Assembly: GCA_964549335.1 (NCBI GenBank) | Contig: CAZJUQ010000035.1 | Coordinates: 13,543-77,542 of the forward strand | Origin: Sulfidibacterium sp964549335 | GTDB taxonomy: Bacteria; Bacteroidota; Bacteroidia; Bacteroidales; F082 | Length of the DNA: 64,000 bases | Direction: 5' to 3' | Shown: piece after piece, positions 7,302-15,735 of the stretch | Numbering within the stretch: the first letter of the stretch is position 1 | Layout: each line of letters begins with the position of its first letter | Program-made: the position numbers and the translations under genes | The notes under the pieces: model-generated | What the model saw: only the letters and a program-made list of their open reading frames with translations | Databases searched by the model: none | What the model was told of the DNA's origin: nothing

Positions 7302-9386
7302 ATGAAAACGAAAACCTCCTCCCTCCCACCAGGCAACAGAAAACAAGTTTTATTATTTACAATGCTTTTTCTGTTTTTGAGCAAAAGCGTATTCCCGCAG
7401 CTCTCGGGTACATACACTCTGGGTAACGATACTTCCGATTTCCCGACTTTTCAGGATGCCGTCTCCGCCATGGAAATACAAGGACTGGCCGGTGACGTTA
7501 CCTTTGAAGTAAGTCCCGGAATATATCACTCGGTTAATATTGACGAAATACAAAACGACAGCAGTTATTCCGTAAAATTCGTTTACAACGGCACAACTGA
7601 CGATTCGGCAGTGATAACGGGACAGCTGTATATTCGAAATTCAAACTACATAACTTTTAAAGGCTTTAACATTTATCCCGACGAGCAACAAGATTATGCA
7701 GCCATATATATTATTACATCAAAATATTGCGTAATCGACAGTTGTAAAATCATAAACTTGCACAATAACCAATTCGATTATTTCGAAGGATTGATTCATC
7801 TAAAATATGAATGGGACGGTCCGTATATTGTCGATTCCATTAAAAACTCTGTTATAAAATCGACACATAAAGCTTTTGCAATCGATGGTAAAAAGGGGGT
7901 TTTTATTGTAATGAACTCTGAAATTACCGGAAGCACATGCAATGTCTCCGCATACGTTCATAAAAGGTATTACAACAACCGTTTTTACTGTACCGAGGAT
8001 AAATTTTCCACCACTTCACAAGGATTTTACAACAACACTTTTTACGGAGACTCCGTTTCGTCAATAAATATTAAGGCCGCCCTCGAAAATAATGTTTTCA
8101 AAGGGTTATCGCTTAACATCTCTTCGGGGACAGTAACAAACAATGTATTTTACAAAAGCGTATCGATGGCATATTGCGGTAATGCCAAAGTTACCGGCAA
8201 TATATTTCTAAGATCGTTCAGAACTATCTATAGTCACGGCATTAAAATAAGAAATAATGTGTTTTACGAGAATGTTTCGTTTGATAACGACAACACTTGG
8301 TTCGGCAACAATTTGGTTTACGATACCGTACAATTTCTTCACGGCCCGGGACAGATGATTGTCAACAACAATTTCACAAAAGAATCCTATTTAGAATCGT
8401 TTTATACCGGAGGAGTATTGATAAACAACAACATTGGAAACGCACACATACTACAGCCGAGTGTTTGGAGGGTCGAAAACAACAACTTTATCAACCTCGG
8501 GTACGGCAATGTGAATATTTACGGAGAAAACGCCCATTTTTACAATCCCGGGTACACCGCCGGTTTACGCTCCACTAACCTGCTGTTAACGGGCAAAGGT
8601 AAAAAACCCTATTCGCTTCTGAAATATGACATTGACGGTGTTTTAAGGAAAAATCCGTGCAGCATAGGTGCAAACGAAGTCTGCTATCATTGGATACCTT
8701 CCGTTATTGATATATCGTGCGGCGACTCGGTTGTTTTGGATATCTGTCGCGATTCGCTTCAAAACGAATATTGGTCACCGGCATACCTTTTCGGGGATAC
8801 TTTATCGACAAACCCCGTAATTTATCCGCAAGACAGCGTTACCGTTTATCTTGTAAACAAAAACACAGGGGATAAAGATTCTTTGCATATTAACGTGAAC
8901 AAGGTGGCCGCACCGATATCCGATATCGATTTTACCGTTGACAATTTCAAAGTGGCATTTTACAACAACACCCGGTGTGCCAATTCCTGTTTTTGGGATT
9001 TCGGCGACGGGGAAACCTCACAACAAAAAGAGCCGGTACATCAATATACGCAAACGGGGAACTACACCTGCTTGTTTACGGCAAGTAATTCAGCCGGTGT
9101 AACAAACGACACTCTCAATATTATCATAGCTTCCACAGATGAAACATGCAAAAACGACAAAGGAATTAAGGTTTATCCCAATCCGGCAACGACAAAACTT
9201 TATGTGGAATCGGAAAACACCGTTACAGAAATGGTTATTACCGGTTTGTCGGGAAAAACCGTAGCAATATTAACTCCCGAAAACAAACATACCAATATTA
9301 TAAACATCGAAACCCTTCCGCAAGGAATATATTTTTTGAAAGTAAAATCGGGAGAAAAAGAGATAACGGTAAAGTTTGTAAAATGA
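7302..9386 (+). CDS. T9SS-secreted right-handed beta-helix protein with PKD domain
   Basis: A 694-residue exported protein. A signal peptide (about 1-32) is followed by LSGTYTLGNDTSDFPTFQDA, a common start of secreted Bacteroidota beta-helix proteins, and a long region (about 60-430) of short Asn-rich turns such as NNVFY and NNNF that look like right-handed beta-helix coils. A PKD-like domain (about 545-610) contains CFWDFGDGETSQQKEP, and the C-terminal 75 residues are a type A T9SS sorting domain (KVYPNPATTKLYVES through GIYFLKVKSGE). The protein is therefore predicted to cross the outer membrane by T9SS and be anchored at or released from the cell surface. A ligand or enzymatic activity cannot be assigned; carbohydrate binding is only a guess from the fold. 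Confidence 0.88.
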   Translation: MKTKTSSLPPGNRKQVLLFTMLFLFLSKSVFPQLSGTYTLGNDTSDFPTFQDAVSAMEIQGLAGDVTFEVSPGIYHSVNIDEIQNDSSYSVKFVYNGTTDDSAVITGQLYIRNSNYITFKGFNIYPDEQQDYAAIYIITSKYCVIDSCKIINLHNNQFDYFEGLIHLKYEWDGPYIVDSIKNSVIKSTHKAFAIDGKKGVFIVMNSEITGSTCNVSAYVHKRYYNNRFYCTEDKFSTTSQGFYNNTFYGDSVSSINIKAALENNVFKGLSLNISSGTVTNNVFYKSVSMAYCGNAKVTGNIFLRSFRTIYSHGIKIRNNVFYENVSFDNDNTWFGNNLVYDTVQFLHGPGQMIVNNNFTKESYLESFYTGGVLINNNIGNAHILQPSVWRVENNNFINLGYGNVNIYGENAHFYNPGYTAGLRSTNLLLTGKGKKPYSLLKYDIDGVLRKNPCSIGANEVCYHWIPSVIDISCGDSVVLDICRDSLQNEYWSPAYLFGDTLSTNPVIYPQDSVTVYLVNKNTGDKDSLHINVNKVAAPISDIDFTVDNFKVAFYNNTRCANSCFWDFGDGETSQQKEPVHQYTQTGNYTCLFTASNSAGVTNDTLNIIIASTDETCKNDKGIKVYPNPATTKLYVESENTVTEMVITGLSGKTVAILTPENKHTNIINIETLPQGIYFLKVKSGEKEITVKFVK

Positions 9387-9631
9387 AAACCGGCCTGAAT
9401 ATACGCAATTTATGAAAAAATCGGGGAAGAAGGTAACCCTCCCGAATACTAACGTTCACTCTTCTTGATGCTGCATAAAAAAACAACCCTCCGTCAAGCT
9501 TTCGAACATTAATTATTATTTCGTTTTTGTTCTGAAAATGAAATTAGCAACACAAACCGATGCTAACAATGTATATACATTTGACCGGACTTCACGCATC
9601 TTACATTTAATTCGGGAGGTCATCGGAAAAA

Positions 9632-9659
9632 GTCAAGTAAAACACCGGAAATACTTGAC
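9632..9659. repeat. perfect inverted repeat GTCAAGTA-N12-TACTTGAC
   Basis: The 8-base arms lie at 9632-9639 and 9652-9659 around a 12-base spacer. No T-run follows on either strand, so it does not look like a terminator; it could be an operator or an RNA hairpin in a long rpsT leader, but the -7 element at 9750 lies downstream of it. Confidence 0.5.
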
Positions 9660-9749
9660 CTGTTAAATATCATAATAAGAATTAGCCCCGGCCGGTTTGA
9701 ATTTTTTAAAAATAAATGAGGTTATTCTTTTTTATATAAAAAGTTTATT

Positions 9750-9757
9750 TAATTTTG
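9750..9757 (+). promoter_or_regulatory. -7 element (TAATTTTG) of rpsT
   Basis: Exact TAnnTTTG match, 39 bases before the ATG at 9797. Confidence 0.6.
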
Positions 9758-9796
9758 CACGCCCAAAATAAAGGTAAAAAATAATAATTAAAGATT

Positions 9797-10051
9797 ATGG
9801 CTAATCACAAATCGGCACTAAAAAGAATAAGGCAAAGTGAAGTAAGAAAACTTCGCAATCGTTATTACAAAAAAACCATGCGTAATGCCGTTAGGAAGTT
9901 TAAGAAATTAACCGACAAAAAAGAAGCTGTTGAGCAGATGCCGAAGCTTTACGCAATGATTGACAAATTGGCAAAACGCAGAATTATTCACAAAAACAAA
10001 GCGGGTAATTTAAAATCGAAAATTACTAAATACGCCAATAGCCTTAGTTAA
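9797..10051 (+). CDS. rpsT: 30S ribosomal protein S20
   Basis: An 84-residue, highly basic protein with the S20 N-terminus MANHKSALKRIRQSEVRKLRN and the conserved C-terminal KNKAGNLKSKI segment. It is a helical-bundle protein that binds 16S rRNA in the body of the small subunit and acts early in its assembly. Length is normal. It is monocistronic, with its own -7 element upstream and a terminator hairpin 44 bases after the stop. Confidence 0.97.
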   Translation: MANHKSALKRIRQSEVRKLRNRYYKKTMRNAVRKFKKLTDKKEAVEQMPKLYAMIDKLAKRRIIHKNKAGNLKSKITKYANSLS

Positions 10052-10094
10052 TAAGCCGGAGCGCTAACACGGTTTTTAAAATTTATAAATCGAA

Positions 10095-10140
10095 AAAGAC
10101 TGTTTGTAAAGGTGATTACCGTTTCAAACGGTCTTTTTTT
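10095..10140 (+). terminator. rho-independent terminator of rpsT
   Basis: AAAGACTGTTTG (10095-10106) pairs with CAAACGGTCTTT (10125-10136), with one U-G pair in the RNA, and is followed by a T-run to 10140. It overlaps the stop codon of the converging methyltransferase gene. Confidence 0.8.
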
Positions 10141-10888
10141 ATTGTTTTACCTTGTCTTTACATTTTATTATCATAACACTGCTATCCTTGTCGGTTAGAG
10201 GCACTGCGGTTTCGGGTATTGCAGCAGCAAATTCATTAACGGCTTTCATAATTCCGCTCCATTTTGGATTGTAATCGTGTACGATTATTACCCCGCCGGG
10301 GACAAGACGAGGGTAAAAAAATTCCAATCCCGCTTTTGTAGGGTTATAGAGGTCGGCATCCATTGATACCAAAGCAAACTCCACATCTTCCACCGCCTTT
10401 GCCGTTTCGGGAAAATATCCTTTATGAAAAACAAATTTCGAACCGTTCAATCTTTTTTTCACCTTTTCCAACGATGTATCGGCAAAATTATGTCGCGTAT
10501 AACTTGCCGCTTCACCCTCTTCCACCTTCAAATCTTTTTCGCAAAATCCCTCGAAAGTATCGAACAGATGAAGCTTTCTTTCGCCATCCAACAGATGCAA
10601 TATTTCGGCAGTATCACCCTTGTAAACTCCAAGTTCGGCAAAATCGCCGCGTATATTTTCCCTTTTAAGTCTTTGGGTTTGAAACCATAAGTTAAAGAAC
10701 CTCTCTTTGTCGCCGTATCTTGCAAGCGCCTTTTGCAACCTGCGGGACACCTTCCCCTTTTTAACGGCATCTTTCCAAAGTACGGGAGCGGTCTTGCGTT
10801 CGGTTATCATACCGTAAACATAATAGAGAGCATAAACCACCAAAAGGGTTATTAAAAAATATTGGATAAAAAGGATTGTTTCGTTCAT
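10139..10888 (-). CDS. TylF/MycF-family SAM-dependent methyltransferase, membrane-anchored
   Basis: A 249-residue protein with an N-terminal hydrophobic helix (about residues 4-27) followed by a class I methyltransferase domain of the macrocin O-methyltransferase (TylF) type. Motif I is GDFAELGVYKGDTAE, followed by LHLFDTFEGF, and the metal-binding/acidic segments are SMDADLYNPT and GGVIIVHDYNP. Members methylate sugar hydroxyls or small hydroxylated metabolites with a divalent metal; here the membrane anchor suggests a lipid-linked or envelope sugar substrate, which is inference. It follows folC by 11 bases on the same strand and is probably co-transcribed, with no obvious functional link to folate. 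Confidence 0.85.
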   Translation of the reverse strand: MNETILFIQYFLITLLVVYALYYVYGMITERKTAPVLWKDAVKKGKVSRRLQKALARYGDKERFFNLWFQTQRLKRENIRGDFAELGVYKGDTAEILHLLDGERKLHLFDTFEGFCEKDLKVEEGEAASYTRHNFADTSLEKVKKRLNGSKFVFHKGYFPETAKAVEDVEFALVSMDADLYNPTKAGLEFFYPRLVPGGVIIVHDYNPKWSGIMKAVNEFAAAIPETAVPLTDKDSSVMIIKCKDKVKQ

Positions 10889-10899
10889 ATTGGAATTTT

Positions 10900-12192
10900 T
10901 TAAATTACCTCGGAAACAACAAAAGTACTTCCTCCCACAAAAACCAAATCGCGAATACCGGCATTATTTACCGCCGAGTTATAAGCATGGCGTACCGACG
11001 GATAGACATATCCGTTTAAACCCGCTTCGATTGCTTTCAGGCTAAGCGTTTCCGCATCCAAGGCGCGCGGAATGTCGGGACTGCAAAAATAGTATTGCGC
11101 ACCTTTCGGCAAAAGCGATAAAATCTCTTCGTGATTTTTGTCGTTTACCATTCCCAAAACAAAATGCAGTTTATCGTAATCCGTCTCTCTCAATTGTTGT
11201 GTAACAGCTTTTATTCCGTCAATATTGTGGGCGGTATCTGCAATTGTCAACGGATTTTTACTTAATATTTGCCAACGTCCTTCCAAGCCGGTATTATTTA
11301 CCGTCTGTTCAATCCCTTCAACAATATCTTTTTTATCAAGCCTGAATAATTTCATGTCGTTAAGGGTAAAAATTATTTGCATGGCGGTAGCGATATTCTC
11401 TTTTTGATAGTTTCCCGCCAATGGAAAGTTAACGGCACCGGCATAAAGTAAATTTCCCACCCATATATCGTAAAATATATCATTACTGTTGCTTCCCGTT
11501 ACCCGTTTAAGTTCAATGTTGTCTTCAGCAAAAATCAAAGGTGCGTTATTAAGTTGTGCGGCATTTTCGAATACTGTTTCCGTTTCGGTTTGTCGCCTTC
11601 CCACTACCAAAGGAACGTTTTTCTTTATAATTCCCGCTTTTTCGGTTGCAATTTCCCTCAGGGTTTCCCCTAAAAATTTGGTATGGTCGTATCCTATGTT
11701 TGTAATGGCGGTAACCACCGGCTGGCAAAGGTTTGTGGAGTCGAGCCTCCCTCCCATTCCTGTCTCCAATACCGCAACATCGACACCCCGGGCGGCAAAA
11801 TAGTCGAATGCCATTGCCACGGTCATTTCAAAAAACGAAGGCTTTAATTGCCGGAATATTCCACCGTTTTTTTTCACAAAAGCCACAACATAATCTTCGG
11901 GAAGGGGAACACCGTTCAATTTTATGCGCTCCCTGAAATCTTTTAAATGCGGAGAAGTATATAATCCTGTTTTATAACCCGCTTCTTGCAAAACGGAAGC
12001 CGTAATGTGCGAAACACTGCCCTTGCCGTTGGTACCTGCAATGTGTACCGCTTTAAAACGGTGCTGCGGATTGCCCAAAGCATCGAGCAAATCTATGGTG
12101 GTTTGCAAATCGGATTTGTATGCGGCTCCGCCAATTCGCTGATACACCGGAAGACACGAATACAACCAATCCAATGTTTCCCTGTAATTCAT
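10900..12192 (-). CDS. folC: bifunctional folylpolyglutamate/dihydrofolate synthase
   Basis: Adds glutamate to dihydropteroate (making dihydrofolate) and extends the polyglutamate tail of folates, using ATP in the cytoplasm. Motifs of the Mur-ligase superfamily are clear: the P-loop HIAGTNGKGSVSHI, the TSPHLKDFRERI loop, VAVLETGMGGRLDSTN with metal-binding residues, and ADTAHNIDGIKA in the C-terminal domain. The start is set at the ATG at 12190-12192 (430 residues, MNYRETLDWLYS), matching the family; a frame extending further upstream would add an unrelated 28 residues and would cover the -7 element at 12197-12204. It leads a two-gene unit with the TylF-like methyltransferase. Confidence 0.94.
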   Translation of the reverse strand: MNYRETLDWLYSCLPVYQRIGGAAYKSDLQTTIDLLDALGNPQHRFKAVHIAGTNGKGSVSHITASVLQEAGYKTGLYTSPHLKDFRERIKLNGVPLPEDYVVAFVKKNGGIFRQLKPSFFEMTVAMAFDYFAARGVDVAVLETGMGGRLDSTNLCQPVVTAITNIGYDHTKFLGETLREIATEKAGIIKKNVPLVVGRRQTETETVFENAAQLNNAPLIFAEDNIELKRVTGSNSNDIFYDIWVGNLLYAGAVNFPLAGNYQKENIATAMQIIFTLNDMKLFRLDKKDIVEGIEQTVNNTGLEGRWQILSKNPLTIADTAHNIDGIKAVTQQLRETDYDKLHFVLGMVNDKNHEEILSLLPKGAQYYFCSPDIPRALDAETLSLKAIEAGLNGYVYPSVRHAYNSAVNNAGIRDLVFVGGSTFVVSEVI

Positions 12193-12196
12193 ACCG

Positions 12197-12204
12197 CAAA
12201 TGTA
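12197..12204 (-). promoter_or_regulatory. -7 element (TACATTTG) of folC
   Basis: Exact TAnnTTTG on the minus strand with only four bases between it and the folC ATG, implying a leaderless or nearly leaderless transcript. Confidence 0.45.
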
Positions 12205-12406
12205 AAACAGTTTTAGCCATTGTACCCCTTTATTAAAAATATTTTGTTTGGTTTGGTTATAAATTTGCAAGGACATTGCAAAAACGCCATTTTTCGCCGT
12301 CGCAAAACAGCAAAATGTAATATGTTTGCCCGGTTTTCAAAACATACAACTATTATTGGCACACCGCTTCATGAAAAAAGAAGACTGCATGAGCAGTGAA
12401 GGGGCT

Positions 12407-12434
12407 GTTTCAAAAATTAAAATTCATTTGAAAC
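12407..12434. repeat. perfect inverted repeat GTTTCAAA-N12-TTTGAAAC
   Basis: Arms at 12407-12414 and 12427-12434 with a 12-base spacer, followed on the plus strand by a T-run (12441-12448). A small second hairpin, ACTGC-ATGA-GCAGT, lies just upstream at 12384-12397. Located between folC and the porin-like gene, it may be a terminator-like or regulatory hairpin in the leader of the latter. Confidence 0.45.
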
Positions 12435-12481
12435 GGAAATGTTTTTTTAAAGGCAGGTAATTAACATATTATTAAAAACAG

Positions 12482-13519
12482 ATGAAATACAGCGTTTTAT
12501 TGTTAACAACACTTTTATCGGTAGCACAAATAAGTTTTTCGCAAAACAGTTCGCAAAAGGTTAAAAAGGGAAGCGACAGTTATTTTTTCGGGCAGATATT
12601 TACCGATTTTTATTACTGTTTCAATAAAGATTACAAACCTGTAACGGCATTCAGGTTCAATCAGGGTATTATGGGTTACAAACACACGTTTTCGAAAAAA
12701 TTGAGTGCGATAATAATGTTTGATGTAACCCGGACAACTCACATAAACGGAATTTCAGACAGTGCCGGTAACCGGCTGAACTACGACTATTTTGAAGGGA
12801 GCAAATACACGGCATACCTGAAAATGGCAGAAATAAAATGGACCATAAACGATTATCTGACATTACGCGTCGGACAGTTATTAAATACGCAGTACCTCAC
12901 TCTGCAAGATAAATTCTGGGGTTACCGTTACGTGGAGGTTACAATGCAAGAGAAATTTCGCATGGGAATGCCTGCCGATTTCGGTGCACAAATCGATTTT
13001 AAATACAAAAAGAGGTTCTTAAATCAATTTTCGGTTGTAAACGGCGAAGGTCCGTTCCGCCACCAGGACAACGGCGGCAAATATTTATATTCCGACAACA
13101 TACAATATACTCCCACCGAAAACATCGTACTGAAAATGTATGCCGACTATTCAGCAAACAGTGATACATCCGTGTTGAAGACCGGCAAATACACATTAGC
13201 TTTTTTTGCAGGTTACAAAACCGAACCGTTCCGCATAGGCGCCGAATACGCAAAGGTCTTTAATTACAAATACGATACCGATTCCCGTTATACGGGAATA
13301 TCTGTGTTCGGCTCGGTAAAAATCAACGGTAAAATAAACCTGTTAGGCAGGTACGACCATGTTGTATTAAAAGATTCTTCGCAAAGCGTCAAAACCGGTT
13401 ATTATATTGCCGGGGTTCAATATACGGCGGCTGATTACCTTAATGTGGCTCTCAACCTCAGATACTATTCCAAAAAGGAACTCCCCTTTGTTTTTGTGAG
13501 TTTCGGAATAAAATTTTAG
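12482..13519 (+). CDS. porin-like outer-membrane beta-barrel protein
   Basis: A 345-residue protein with a signal peptide (about 1-20, ending ISFSQ) and alternating polar/hydrophobic strands through to a C-terminal FVSFGIKF, with the terminal aromatic residue of outer-membrane barrels. TLRVGQLLNTQYLTLQDKF resembles the constriction-loop region of OprO/P-like and other Bacteroidota porins (compare the KAGNFKEPF segment of the gene at 24093-25670), but the similarity is weak. It probably forms a trimeric or monomeric diffusion channel; substrate unknown. It lies convergent to the PPK2 gene with 35 bases between the stops. Confidence 0.75.
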   Translation: MKYSVLLLTTLLSVAQISFSQNSSQKVKKGSDSYFFGQIFTDFYYCFNKDYKPVTAFRFNQGIMGYKHTFSKKLSAIIMFDVTRTTHINGISDSAGNRLNYDYFEGSKYTAYLKMAEIKWTINDYLTLRVGQLLNTQYLTLQDKFWGYRYVEVTMQEKFRMGMPADFGAQIDFKYKKRFLNQFSVVNGEGPFRHQDNGGKYLYSDNIQYTPTENIVLKMYADYSANSDTSVLKTGKYTLAFFAGYKTEPFRIGAEYAKVFNYKYDTDSRYTGISVFGSVKINGKINLLGRYDHVVLKDSSQSVKTGYYIAGVQYTAADYLNVALNLRYYSKKELPFVFVSFGIKF

Positions 13520-13554
13520 CAAAACCCGCCAAAAAAATTTCTAACGGTTAAATA

Positions 13555-14376
13555 CTATTCACCGTAAACATCGGGCACAAAAGTTTGTTCCTGAATGGGC
13601 GGGCGAACATACCCTTTCATGTGAGGACGTGGCGGCAGTTCTATTGGCGGTGGCGTTAAATCTTCGTACGGTATAAGGCTTAACAGATGATGAATGGTAT
13701 TCAAACGTGCTTTTTTCTTGTCGTCGGCATCCACAACATACCAAGGCGAGATTTTTGTATCGGTATATTCGAACATTTCGTCTTTGGCCTTTGAATATTC
13801 AATCCATTTTTCCCTCGATTTCAGATCCATGTCGCTCAATTTCCAACGCTTTGTGGGGTCTTTTAACCTCGACCTGAAACGCTTTTCCTGCTCCTCTTCG
13901 CTTACCGAAAACCAATATTTTATCAGTTTTATTCCCGAGCGTATAAGCATGTTTTCAAACTTGGGACATGAGCGCAAAAACTCCCAATATTCCTTTTCGG
14001 TACAAAATCCCATAACCCGTTCAACACCGGCACGGTTATACCACGACCTGTCGAACAAAACCATTTCGCCGGCCGCCGGCAGATGGGCAACATAGCGCTG
14101 AAAATACCATTGCGTTTTCTCCTTTTCGGTAGGAGTTCCCAATGCCACAACCCTTACAACCCTGGGGTTTAAGCTCTCGGTAATACGTTTTATAACTCCG
14201 CCCTTTCCGGCAGCATCGCGCCCCTCGAAAATAACAACTACTTTCTGTCCGGTGGCTTTTACCCATTCTTGTAATTTTACCAACTCTATCTGTAATTTTT
14301 TTAACTCTACAAGATAATAGGAGTTTTTCAGTTTTCCGTGGCGGGTATATTTATCGGTATGCTTATTGTCATTCAT
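13555..14376 (-). CDS. ppk2: polyphosphate kinase 2 family protein
   Basis: A 273-residue PPK2 enzyme, which transfers phosphate between inorganic polyphosphate and nucleoside diphosphates, usually regenerating GTP or ATP. The Walker A motif is FEGRDAAGKGGVIKRI and the Walker B/lid region is MVLFDRSWYNRAGVERVMGF, with GTPTEKEKTQWYFQRYV between them, all strongly conserved in class I PPK2. The start is taken as the ATG at 14374-14376 (MNDNKHTDKYT) because a -7 element at 14409-14416 overlaps the upstream in-frame ATG. No ppk1 or exopolyphosphatase is adjacent, but a CYTH/OprO-P cluster that may concern phosphate polymers starts about 4 kb further right. Confidence 0.92.
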   Translation of the reverse strand: MNDNKHTDKYTRHGKLKNSYYLVELKKLQIELVKLQEWVKATGQKVVVIFEGRDAAGKGGVIKRITESLNPRVVRVVALGTPTEKEKTQWYFQRYVAHLPAAGEMVLFDRSWYNRAGVERVMGFCTEKEYWEFLRSCPKFENMLIRSGIKLIKYWFSVSEEEQEKRFRSRLKDPTKRWKLSDMDLKSREKWIEYSKAKDEMFEYTDTKISPWYVVDADDKKKARLNTIHHLLSLIPYEDLTPPPIELPPRPHMKGYVRPPIQEQTFVPDVYGE

Positions 14377-14408
14377 GCGAATTGGAGTATTAACAGTTAA
14401 TTTACTCA

Positions 14409-14416
14409 CAAACATA
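14409..14416 (-). promoter_or_regulatory. -7 element (TATGTTTG) of ppk2
   Basis: Exact TAnnTTTG on the minus strand, 32 bases before the chosen ATG at 14376 and overlapping the alternative ATG at 14413-14415. Confidence 0.45.
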
Positions 14417-14532
14417 TAAAAAATTTTAATGTGTAAACCAACAGGTTATGCCGCTAACGGATTTTTTTGCCGCTATAGTGTTGAAAATACATCGCGGGAA
14501 AATATTTACATCAAATAATCAACCGTAAATAT

Positions 14533-14566
14533 TTGCTCTTTTATTAATAAAAAACATCTACTTTTG
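14533..14566 (+). promoter_or_regulatory. promoter of the DUF3298 gene (TTG-N23-TACTTTTG)
   Basis: TTG at 14533-14535 and TACTTTTG at 14559-14566, 38 bases before the ATG at 14605. The 23-base spacing is at the long end for this promoter class. Confidence 0.5.
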
Positions 14567-14604
14567 TAAAAAAAGTTAAGCGGGTAATTTTCCTATTCAA
14601 CAAA

Positions 14605-15735
14605 ATGATAAACAGGATATTAACAATAGCGGGCATTTTTATTGCAGCCCTGTTGCCGGCACAAAACCATAACGGCAACCTTTTTTATAAACGCATGGAA
14701 GGTACCATAGGAGAAAAAGTATTGGTAACAACTCATCTGATAAGGGTAAAAGACAAGTTGTCGGGCAACTATTATTATACTTTTTCGGGACAAGACGGCA
14801 AGAAGCAGTATGGCAAAACCATAGAACTCAGCGGCAAAATGGTTAACGACACATCGGTTTTATTGAAAGAGGTGGGTGAAGACGATTTCAGTTTCGAGGG
14901 TACTCTGATAGACGACCGGTTTACGGGAAGTTGGCACGATGCCGGCGACGAAGAAAAAGTCCTGCCGTTCGAAATGAAATCATTTTATCCCAAAGGCTCG
15001 TTGCCATTCTCGGTTCATTATCTGAAATCGGATTACATTCTTGATGATAAAAACGAAGACTCTCCTTATGCCGATATCGAACTGGTTCTTGCATGGCCTA
15101 CCGGCAAATATTTTCTTCCCGAAGTTGCCGACTCGGTTAAAAAATATGTATTAAACAGTTTTTTCGGAAAGGATTTTAAAATAAATCTCCCCGACAGCAT
15201 GCTTGCCGTTTTCGAAAAAGAGTATTACGGTAATTTCGACAAGCAAGCCGGCGAACTCTATAAAAAATACCACAAAATATTCAACTGGGAAAAGGTAATC
15301 TCCATGTCGGTAATGTTCAACTCATATTATCTTTTAACCCTGGAATATTTACGGTATGCTTACAGCGGAGGTTCGCACGGTATTACCAACACTTCGTACG
15401 ACGTTATCAACCTCAGGGACGGAAGCTTGTTAAAATACGAAAACGTTTTCAAAGACAATATAAACGACACCTTATCAATCCTCTTGACCAGAAAATTAAA
15501 AAAAGATTACGGATTATTCGATACCCTTTCGTTAAAGAAAGCGGGATTTTTTTACGATACTATAAAACCCAACAGAAATATTTTTGTAAACGGAAACGGG
15601 ATAGGTTTTGTTTACAACAATTACGAAATAGCTCCTTCGTCGCAAGGAACAATAACGGTATTTTTACCGTTTGACAATATAAAAAATCTTATAAAAAAAG
15701 GCACTCCCGTATATCCTTTGTCGCATGGTTTATAA
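14605..15735 (+). CDS. DUF3298/DUF4163-type exported protein
   Basis: A 376-residue protein with a signal peptide (about 1-20, ending LLPAQ). The N-terminal third is a beta-rich domain of unknown family (TFSGQDGKKQYGKTI). The C-terminal two thirds resemble DUF4163 plus DUF3298, the extracytoplasmic module found in RsiV and many Bacteroidota exported proteins: YLRYAYSGGSHGITNTSYDV and LPFDNIKNLIKKG are the signature segments. In RsiV this module binds lysozyme; whether this protein does is unknown. Its stop abuts directly the stop of the converging DUF58 gene with no base between. Confidence 0.82.
   Translation: MINRILTIAGIFIAALLPAQNHNGNLFYKRMEGTIGEKVLVTTHLIRVKDKLSGNYYYTFSGQDGKKQYGKTIELSGKMVNDTSVLLKEVGEDDFSFEGTLIDDRFTGSWHDAGDEEKVLPFEMKSFYPKGSLPFSVHYLKSDYILDDKNEDSPYADIELVLAWPTGKYFLPEVADSVKKYVLNSFFGKDFKINLPDSMLAVFEKEYYGNFDKQAGELYKKYHKIFNWEKVISMSVMFNSYYLLTLEYLRYAYSGGSHGITNTSYDVINLRDGSLLKYENVFKDNINDTLSILLTRKLKKDYGLFDTLSLKKAGFFYDTIKPNRNIFVNGNGIGFVYNNYEIAPSSQGTITVFLPFDNIKNLIKKGTPVYPLSHGL

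Larger units (their letters stand above)
9387..9796. other. 410-bp intergenic region before rpsT
   Basis: No convincing gene is present; short frames here have no recognisable sequence. It contains an 8-bp perfect inverted repeat (9632-9659) and the rpsT -7 element (9750-9757). I found no tRNA or known riboswitch pattern by eye. Confidence 0.6.
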
